Shown here in pieces: positions 33,701 to 39,965 of a stretch of 42,725 nt of DNA; positions within the stretch are counted from its first letter, which is position 1, and each line of letters opens with the position of its first letter. The DNA comes from Sergeia podlipaevii (Eukaryota; Euglenozoa; Kinetoplastea; Trypanosomatida; Trypanosomatidae), in assembly GCA_030849805.1 (NCBI GenBank), contig JASANZ010002078.1:1-42725 (forward strand), given 5' to 3'. A program made the translations under genes and the position numbers. The notes under the pieces are model-generated. The model ran no database searches and had not been told where the DNA came from. It saw nothing but the letters and a program-made list of their open reading frames with translations.

Positions 33701-36555
33701 CCAGCTGCCTCCCCCTCCGCCTCCAAACCCTGCAGCAGCTCAGGAAAGCGCTCCACATCGTACATAGGCAGCTTATACCTGATCTCCACGCCGTCAAAAT
33801 TAGACGCCTCAGCACTTGGAACATGAGAAGAAACAAGCCGGTCGACTTCCTCTGCATCTGCGTCCACGTCAAGACTCACGCTCATGCTGTAGCCCACGCC
33901 CAGACGCGATTTGAGAAACATGCTGCTGCCCGAGCACTGCAGACGTCCTTTACTAAGGATCCCAATGCGCTGACCTAGGATATCTGCCTCGTCCATGTAG
34001 TGTGTTGTCAACAGAATGGTGCGCGACAGCGCCATACGGCGTAGAAGCTCCCACGTGTGCCGCCGTGCGCCAACATCCATGCCAGCTGTAGGCTCATCCA
34101 AAAATACCAAGGGGCTGCGTCCAACGAATGCAATAGCAATAGAGAGCTTGCGCTTCTGGCCACCAGAAAGGGTGCGGGAAGGAGCTTCTATCTTTTCCAT
34201 CAAGTCCACCTCGCTGAGCATTGCTCGCACGGCATTCTCGAGTTTCGGGCCGCATAGGCCCTTGATCTTGCCAAAGAATTCAAGATGTTCACGACACGTA
34301 AGATCAGGCCAGAGAATGTTGTGCTGTGGGCAAAAACCAATGAGCTGGCGCACAGTTGTTAGCTCATGTCTAACTGAGTGCCCATAAATGTAACAGTCTC
34401 CTTCGTCAGGTTCAATCATCCCCGTCATCATGTTCATCGTCGTCGACTTTCCAGCGCCGTTGTGGCCAAGCAGTATTGAAATTTCGTCCTTCTTCATTGT
34501 CCAGTAGAAATTGTTCACCGCGACAAATTTTTTCCAGTGGCGTCTAAATGTCTTCCGGAGTCCCCACAGACTCACCGCTGCGTCTGCGTCATCAACGTCC
34601 TCAAAGACACCGTCTGCTGCTCGCCCGTCCACGTTGGTGAAACTTCCTTCGGCGTCACGAGCCGGTTTGCAGCAGCAGCAGTACTTGATGGGGTCGATGA
34701 TAAAAAATAGCGGGTGTTTGCGGGTACCCCACTCCTTGGGCAGCACAGCATCAAGGTAGAGCATCACAAGATAGTACACCACAACCTCAATACCCAGCAT
34801 CATGAATAGAATGTATGGACGTGGTGTGAGGAGAGGATTGCTAAAGTCGCCGGGTTGAAACCCAACACTGGACTCCATGGTGAGAATGTTCAGCACCGCG
34901 GAGGCAAAGGCCGTAGGTGAGAGAACAGACACACCAATGATAGTAGCCCCGTTGGCACGTGTAAAAGCAAAGACTGGCACTGAGAGCACAAAGAAGATAA
35001 GGGGTGCCATCATAGCCGCAATGCGGGCCTTGCTGAAAAAAGCCGCAATGATGCCTGATAAGGGGATCGTCGTCCATGCAAAGAGTAAAAAAGCAAGATA
35101 AACGATAAAAGGATTGCTGTAGTCCAGCAGCGTGGCCTTTAACATCACAGTCATGATACCGCACTGCAATACGTACTGGAGAGTGTAAATAACGAACCAA
35201 TTCAAGTACATTGCGGCGCTGCTGACCCCCATAATAAGAACAGCTTCATGAATGCGTAGCTCCTTGTCCAGGACAATCTTGCGTGTTAGCTGAGAGACTG
35301 GATAAAGAAAACAAAGTACAAGAATGAAGGCAACAAGTGGCGAGGCGTCCTGGAGCAGTAGTTTTCGCTTGTACTTGGGAGACCCCATGCCGGCTAAGAA
35401 GGGACGAAAGACATCGCTTGGGTTCTGAACACTCCACACATCTTGAAAGTAAAAGTCGTAGAGTGTGCGCTGCAGCGTAGAGAAACCCGAGGCCATGTAG
35501 AGCTCACCACGATCAAAGTGGTAGCCACCAGCGTAGCGCATGTCCTCCCTTTCTGCGAGATCTGGTAATGCTGTAGAGTTCATGTGAATCTTGACGTCAA
35601 AGTCATCCTTTGTCCATGAAACAAACTCAATCACTGCCCAATTACGATCCTTTCCTGACTTCACGTGTGCGTTGGCGTCCTCAATGGTGTCAAATATCCC
35701 GCCGTCTGCGTACGAAAAGTACAATGATTGATTATACATATACTCGAGCAGCTTTGGAGGAACTTTACTGCGTGGAGCAAGGTAGAGCTTGCCAGAACAT
35801 ATTAATGCAGTGTAGCGCGTGCTCGGGGTAACACCGCTGCCGCTGAGCGACATAGTGGGTGGCTGAGTTGACTTCACTTTGAGCGACAGCCACTGGTAGA
35901 GAAGAATGGCGTCAATTCGCGGGACCGATGCAGCGTTTCCGAGCAACGAGTTAACAAAAATGCTGAGTGCACTAGTAAGTGGTACGTTGGTGCACAACCC
36001 CTTCAAAGGCACCTGCGAGTCATCGCCTCCGCAGTAATATTCCTCAAAAGGCGCATCGCCGCAGCGTGAGAGCCCAGCAATATCTCCCACTTTAGGATCG
36101 CTACAGAAGACGGAGTTGTAAAATGTTGGTGAAACGGAAAGTTGAAGTTTGTTAAAGTCAAGTAAACTCTTCTCAGGAAGGTTCTCCACTCCGAAGGCAG
36201 CCCACAGAATAATAGCAAGTACAATGAAGAGAATAGGTATGATGAACTCCATCACAGTGCCAATCCAATCGCGGCACATCTGCTGTACCGTCCGCTGCAT
36301 TGTGGCGAGAAACTGATCGCCAAAGGAGCCCCCCTTCTCGCTGGTCTCTATGAGCTCACCTTTGTAACGCCGAGAGTGGTGTGAACTGGAGGTTGGGGCA
36401 GAGGTACTAGGAAGCAGACGATACGTAGAGCCTACACGGTGGATGCGGGTGTTGTCAGCAATGTTGACGTTTCTCTGATACAGAGTCTCCTCCGGACGTT
36501 CTCGTGTGCGCGCTCCGGGGACTCTCACGGGCTCTACCTTCTTTCGCCGACCCAT
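30769..36555 (-). CDS. ABCA-family full transporter (lipid/flippase type)
   Basis: A 1928-residue full-size ABC transporter with two TMD-NBD halves. A basic cytosolic N-terminus (MGRRKKVEPVRVPG) leads to TM1 (about 100-122). A lumenal loop of roughly 280 residues follows, then a helical bundle. NBD1 has Walker A GHNGAGKST (about 696), signature LSGGQKRKLS (about 794), Walker B LVFLDEPTAGMD and H-loop LLTTHYMDEAD. The second half repeats this with a lumenal loop, helices and NBD2: GTNGAGKTT (about 1487), LSGGNRRKLS (about 1587), VVFLDEPSAGMD and LTTHHLEEVE. All catalytic elements are intact, though signature 2 is LSGGN rather than LSGGQ. After NBD2 there is an acidic, low-complexity tail of about 150 residues (SGEEEENSDSGGSEGS) that the neighbouring ABCA lacks. 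In trypanosomatids this family is linked to phospholipid and vesicle traffic. Confidence 0.96.
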   Translation of the reverse strand: MGRRKKVEPVRVPGARTRERPEETLYQRNVNIADNTRIHRVGSTYRLLPSTSAPTSSSHHSRRYKGELIETSEKGGSFGDQFLATMQRTVQQMCRDWIGTVMEFIIPILFIVLAIILWAAFGVENLPEKSLLDFNKLQLSVSPTFYNSVFCSDPKVGDIAGLSRCGDAPFEEYYCGGDDSQVPLKGLCTNVPLTSALSIFVNSLLGNAASVPRIDAILLYQWLSLKVKSTQPPTMSLSGSGVTPSTRYTALICSGKLYLAPRSKVPPKLLEYMYNQSLYFSYADGGIFDTIEDANAHVKSGKDRNWAVIEFVSWTKDDFDVKIHMNSTALPDLAEREDMRYAGGYHFDRGELYMASGFSTLQRTLYDFYFQDVWSVQNPSDVFRPFLAGMGSPKYKRKLLLQDASPLVAFILVLCFLYPVSQLTRKIVLDKELRIHEAVLIMGVSSAAMYLNWFVIYTLQYVLQCGIMTVMLKATLLDYSNPFIVYLAFLLFAWTTIPLSGIIAAFFSKARIAAMMAPLIFFVLSVPVFAFTRANGATIIGVSVLSPTAFASAVLNILTMESSVGFQPGDFSNPLLTPRPYILFMMLGIEVVVYYLVMLYLDAVLPKEWGTRKHPLFFIIDPIKYCCCCKPARDAEGSFTNVDGRAADGVFEDVDDADAAVSLWGLRKTFRRHWKKFVAVNNFYWTMKKDEISILLGHNGAGKSTTMNMMTGMIEPDEGDCYIYGHSVRHELTTVRQLIGFCPQHNILWPDLTCREHLEFFGKIKGLCGPKLENAVRAMLSEVDLMEKIEAPSRTLSGGQKRKLSIAIAFVGRSPLVFLDEPTAGMDVGARRHTWELLRRMALSRTILLTTHYMDEADILGQRIGILSKGRLQCSGSSMFLKSRLGVGYSMSVSLDVDADAEEVDRLVSSHVPSAEASNFDGVEIRYKLPMYDVERFPELLQGLEAEGEAAGVRGYSLTATTLEEVFLQIALDDMNRDTDSAEIDEEAQRAEEDAVWNCEIMGSSSARLWSQFSATMEKRFWNALRDRRMQCFQIVCPVVCILIGMLFTLVKYKPGQYLSLTSEMFGETVEVLVSNCQSYFGTITNPQQGAEVVDRGFKSAMDMSWYTIDTYSLHALPRYTAMFCKDKGMDQFDVPELRDASILFYNTSAYHSTGIVVAQFYSFLLQYLTRDSSRTLVTTTSPMPGNHDTGKVQGGVQTILIGAIVMIPFTFLPSNPVAWIVKERECRARHLQNVSGLNFYIYWIANFFFDSVAYIITEFLVIIIFLIFSRKEYVSSSSIGPTIVMFLVYGVCSTVGAYALSFVFKEHASAQTITMGVSFIAGFLFAMLVFILSLLDKTEDASKKLRWAFRLLPSYCVGESVINLAMSYQKSLLGTPGDPWDMDVVGWPCVYMAIEFPVFAFITLFIDHPRRRKWGQKLSYNRGGPVEAISDEDSDVEDEREAVYEQEEEGVNDDMVRVVDLRKVYSSGKVAVRNLSFSILPNEVFGFLGTNGAGKTTAISILCQEFNPTSGSAYICGYDVVDDSAEALQCIGYCPQFDATLDLLTVEQQLNLYAGIRAIDRDQRKTVVTALMRLCGITEYRKVLASHLSGGNRRKLSMAISLVGAPRVVFLDEPSAGMDPVARRGMWTTIQRVAQNCSVVLTTHHLEEVEALADTVAIMVDGALRCIGDKIHLKNKYGTGFEMSLRVRSKSMCDAVADFITDAFPDAVLNERAGQRFVYGLPQDTVLSDAFWTLQENKDLYGITDYSVSQTSIEQVFMRISEKQEALEAEGTSHPPKFVERRANVRSYGGNDAGVRDAPEKTSDTYEEDDDLASYSPFESPTGDRRFQSCLPPRVALSNNFMARNERDRDDGGELYQPHATTGYGAYDDVAQQDQDDYSGEEEENSDSGGSEGSLIGDNAFPPSTPSPEDGEDIQMYNYDGNSFISF
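31914..32106. repeat. Near-identical NBD2 block, ABCA copy 1
   Basis: 193 bases covering NBD2 Walker A match 40661-40853 with about 3 mismatches and no gaps. The surrounding parts of the two genes, including other conserved motifs, are clearly more diverged. Confidence 0.88.
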
Positions 36556-37347
36556 CTATCAAAGCCGTTGTCTTCAAAAATAAAGTATGCCCCCCCCCCC
36601 TTCCTCGAAAATAATAATTATTATTAATATCGTTCAGGAGCGCTTCAAGAAATGCAGAAAAAAAAAGATTGGGAAAGAAATTTTTTTAAAAGTGAAAGCT
36701 ATAAAGAGGGTTTTGTACTGTTCTCTATTATTATGGGTAACGAAAAACAAAAGCAGTTATATTATATACACACCTTCGGGAGTTTCTTTTTTTTTCTATT
36801 GAAAAGGGGAGAGAAAGAGGATATGCACACGTCTTATATATGTATATGTATATATATTTAAAATCTTTTCCGCCAAGCTCGAAAGTGCTACTCGCCGTCC
36901 GTTGTCCAAGAAAGTAAGCAGATCAGCACCTTCCTTTTTGAGTGCTGCATCAGGTGAACAAGATAGATAAATAAAAGGAAAAGTTAAAAAAAAAGACAGT
37001 ATGATGAAAAGTAGGCAAACAATTGGTTCAACGCAGTACGCAACGTGCAGTTGGTGCGTAACAAACTCATTGCGTTCGCAAGTACAACATAAAATGGAAT
37101 TGGCAGCTCTCAAGAGAAAGCAAGCGTTAAAAAAATGGTATCATTATTTTTTATTCACGTTAGGCAAAGTAACAGGAAATCCTTTTAAAAAGGGAAAAGA
37201 AATTAAAATTGCAACAAACAGGGGTGACGATCAAGAAAATGCAAAGAGGTAGCAGATATCTAAAAAATGATTCCTTTTTTTTAAAAAAAAAAAATCATTA
37301 TTTATTGACATTTGTGGTGTACTCAAGCGACAGAGACAGCAGCCTAC
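36556..37347. other. Spacer with C11 run and small GC-richer island
   Basis: It starts with a likely ABCA acceptor (minus strand TTTATTTTTGAAG, AG at 36573-36572) and an 11-base C run at 36590-36600. A GC-richer patch at about 36855-36965 stands out from the AT-rich flanks; it reads without stops in one frame on each strand but has no start codon. A plus-strand frame at 37001-37252 is Lys-rich and unconvincing. Confidence 0.5.
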
Positions 37348-38370
37348 TCACTCCTCCTTCTCAGTGGAAGCTGAAGGTGGAGAGAACGGAAAGAGGCGAC
37401 ACGTGTTCTCAAAAATGATCTTCGCCAATTCTTCAATGGATGCAACGTCCTCGCGGTGAAGCTCATAGAGTACTTCCAGTACCTGTACCACGTTGCACGG
37501 CTCGCAGCGGCTCTTGACCATGCACCCCTCCACATACTTCTCCTTTCGGCATGACTTGTACTGCTCTAAGATCTCGTCAGAAACGCACTTGCTTGAGCCG
37601 TAGCGCACCCCTGCCTTGTTAAGAACAGCACGTGATGCGTGTGTGTTGCGGATATCGCACCACGGACCGTCTGTCTCTATCATAAGGCGATGTAGCGGCA
37701 CCTGCTTCACAACATCAAGATTTTCCTCCGTCTTGAGGCTACAGCCGTTGATGCCAATGAACAAGCCCAGTTCGAGATAGCGGCGCAGGTCCTCCAGTGA
37801 GCCAGTGAAGCTGTGCACTACACCTCCTGCAATGCGGTGGCTGTGGCACGACATCACCTCAAAAAAGTCGCCGCCAGTATTGCGATCATGAAGAAACAAA
37901 GGAAGGCGGTGGCGTTCCGCGAGGTCCAGCTGTCGCAGGAAATATTTCATTTGCAGCTCCTTTGGGCAGAAGAATAGACGATCGTAGTCGAGGCCCATCT
38001 CACCAATCGCGGCCACGCACCCACCAGCGTGCACGGAATGCTTCGTGAGAAGATCGTCCAGTTGCGCGTAGTATCCCTCTGGATCATTTTCAAAATCTTG
38101 ACAGTGTGTGGGATGGCATCCTACTGTCGCATAGCACTGCAGCTTAGAAGTGCCGTACATCTTGCACAACTGTATACACTGCGCACTGGTCTTAGCATCG
38201 CCTCCTGTAAGCATAATGCCATGCACTCCAACTTGAGTGGCGCGGTCCAGCACATGCTCGACGTCTGGCTTGTGGCGCTGGTGGCTTTGGTACTTGCCGG
38301 AGTACATGCTATCCGTGAGGTTGAGAGCAATATCAACCAAGCACCATTTAGAGCAAAGAGAGAGTGTCAT
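37348..38370 (-). CDS. TATDN1: TatD-family metal-dependent nuclease (TATDN1-like)
   Basis: A 340-residue TIM-barrel metallohydrolase. The ATG at 38370 (MTLSLCSKWCLVDIALNLTD) is the first in frame. The TatD motifs appear in order: DIALNLTDSMYSGKY replaces the HxH strand in the way typical of TATDN1; then GVHGIMLTGGD; CHPTHC; AIGEMGLDYDRLFFCPKELQ with the metal-binding Glu; LPLFLHDRN; VVHSFTGSLEDLRRY; GINGCSLKTEENL; MIETDGPWCDIRNTH with the catalytic Asp; and CEPCNVVQVLEVL. TATDN1 enzymes are 3'-5' exonucleases/endonucleases implicated in DNA repair and apoptotic DNA degradation. Length is slightly above the human 297. The C-terminal tail SPPSASTEKEE is extra. Confidence 0.94.
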   Translation of the reverse strand: MTLSLCSKWCLVDIALNLTDSMYSGKYQSHQRHKPDVEHVLDRATQVGVHGIMLTGGDAKTSAQCIQLCKMYGTSKLQCYATVGCHPTHCQDFENDPEGYYAQLDDLLTKHSVHAGGCVAAIGEMGLDYDRLFFCPKELQMKYFLRQLDLAERHRLPLFLHDRNTGGDFFEVMSCHSHRIAGGVVHSFTGSLEDLRRYLELGLFIGINGCSLKTEENLDVVKQVPLHRLMIETDGPWCDIRNTHASRAVLNKAGVRYGSSKCVSDEILEQYKSCRKEKYVEGCMVKSRCEPCNVVQVLEVLYELHREDVASIEELAKIIFENTCRLFPFSPPSASTEKEE

Positions 38371-38974
38371 TGTCAAATACACAACTATACGTGCAGAAGG
38401 AAGGGAGGGGTCGGTGTTGGTGACGGTGCCTTTTTGTTTTTGATATCTGTCACAGCAGCAGATATTGGCAAAAGAAAATCTTGTACGCAGTAAAATAAAA
38501 ATATTAAAAAAAGAAGCGGCAATCAATGGAGAAAAAGCGGTTGTAAAGTAAAAAAAAAAACTGGTCTTGCTTCAACACTATTCACTCAAACAACAGTGAA
38601 CTTCCTTCGCGCATTCACAGATAAAGAACGACAACGCATTAAAATAGAAAATGTAAGAAACGGGTTGCTTTGAATTGTCCTCATAAGGATTACTGCCTCT
38701 GACTAGCGCGCGTGCTCGATGTGCAAACTTGAAGAAAATTGATTTTGTTATAAATGTATGCTTATGAACAGAGTGCCACTTTCGTGGCAGTAAAAAAAAA
38801 AAAAAGCAGCAATGATAACACTAAGAAAAAAATAGACGTTTTCAGGGAAGTAAAGACAAACCAAACGCCGAAGCAAAAAAAAGAAAATCGGCAAATAGGA
38901 GGAAAAGAACCGCATGCACAGAGTCCACGTCACATTATACTCAATAAATGATTCCCCCAATAAGCGGCTTTTAA

Positions 38975-38987
38975 CCCCCCCCCCCCC
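38975..38987. repeat. C13 homopolymer
   Basis: Thirteen C in a row on the + strand (G13 on the coding strand) between the second ABCA gene and TATDN1. A similar C11 run lies at 36590-36600. Long C-runs are rare among the A/T homopolymers of this window. Confidence 0.85.
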
Positions 38988-39016
38988 TTTTCCCCGTCAT
39001 CACAGAAATAAGCACA

Positions 39017-39079
39017 TCGCAATGAATATCAAAAACAAAATACTCACNTCGCAATGAATATCAAAAACAAAATACTCAC
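39017..39079. repeat. 31-base direct duplication flanking an N
   Basis: Bases 39017-39047 and 39049-39079 are identical and are separated by a single ambiguous base at 39048. This is the usual look of two contig ends with a missed overlap. Confidence 0.9.
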
Positions 39080-39093
39080 ACACAACTGTATGA

Positions 39094-39129
<36 letters not shown>

Positions 39130-39965
39130 ATGTGCCGCTTGTCCACTGGCGCTCAGCAGTATCCGAGAAAACACTGCAATCACAGAGCCAGATTTGCATC
39201 GCTACACATGTAAAGTATCCACATTGCTATCATCGCACTACGAGACTACTCTCCTTAGCAATAAAAGAAAAAAAAGAAGAAGAAGAAGAAAAAAAATCAC
39301 AAAAACTGTGAGTTTATATATGAAACTATAGAGGCCACTCTAATTGCTCACACAAGTGAACGCATACACACATTTCTCGTTTAAAAAAGTTAGAAGAGAA
39401 AGAGCCAATGAAAAAAATATGATAGAAATGCTACGGCTGTGCACATAACAAGCATTCCTTCACTATACGCATAACTAGACTACATCAGTACGTAAGGGTG
39501 GAAAAAAAAAAAAGTCACATGAACAGAAGAAATGGTAAAAATATAGTGGTAGACGTTGGAAAAAAAATATTTAAAAAAAAGGCACGCAAAAAAAAAGTAG
39601 CGCGTCAGCACAATCAAAGCAACTACCAAAAAAAAAAAAAAAAAGAAGAGTCCTACGCGCGATTGAATGAAGCAGCAATAGGCCACCATTCACGTCGCTG
39701 CAGACAGAAAAAAAAAAAAAAAACGTAAAACACCAGATTGATTCTGCGAAAAAAAGCAGGCGAGTCTGAATAATGCATGATTCGCATTTATATATATATA
39801 TAAAAAAGGAACAAGCATCAGAAGAAATCCAGCCACCTAAGTCCGTCGCCCGTAAAGGAAAAGAGTGCAAGTTAGAAGGAAAAAAGGAGACAATTCGGAT
39901 ACAAGCCTATCTCCGAGTCATCGTTCATACGTCTGTCCTCTCTCCCTCCCTCTCTTCTTTGCTGG

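Larger units (their letters stand above)
38371..39965. other. Longest spacer: homopolymers, microsatellites and an assembly join
   Basis: About 1.6 kb with no supported gene. It contains a C13 run (38975-38987), a 31-base direct duplication around an N (39017-39079), a (TA)n-(GA)n run (39094-39129), a (GAA)n run near 39272-39292, and A14-A19 tracts (39629-39645, 39709-39724) that give coding-strand pyrimidine tracts. Confidence 0.6.

Noticed and set aside
37001..37252. Plus-strand 83-codon frame, Lys-rich with some coding-like residues
   Set aside because: Composition follows the A-rich strand and no pyrimidine tract with AG precedes it.
38371..38526. N-terminal extension of the TatD protein (52 more codons)
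   Set aside because: The extension opens with TTG and contains no ATG; TATDN1 homology begins at the ATG at 38370.
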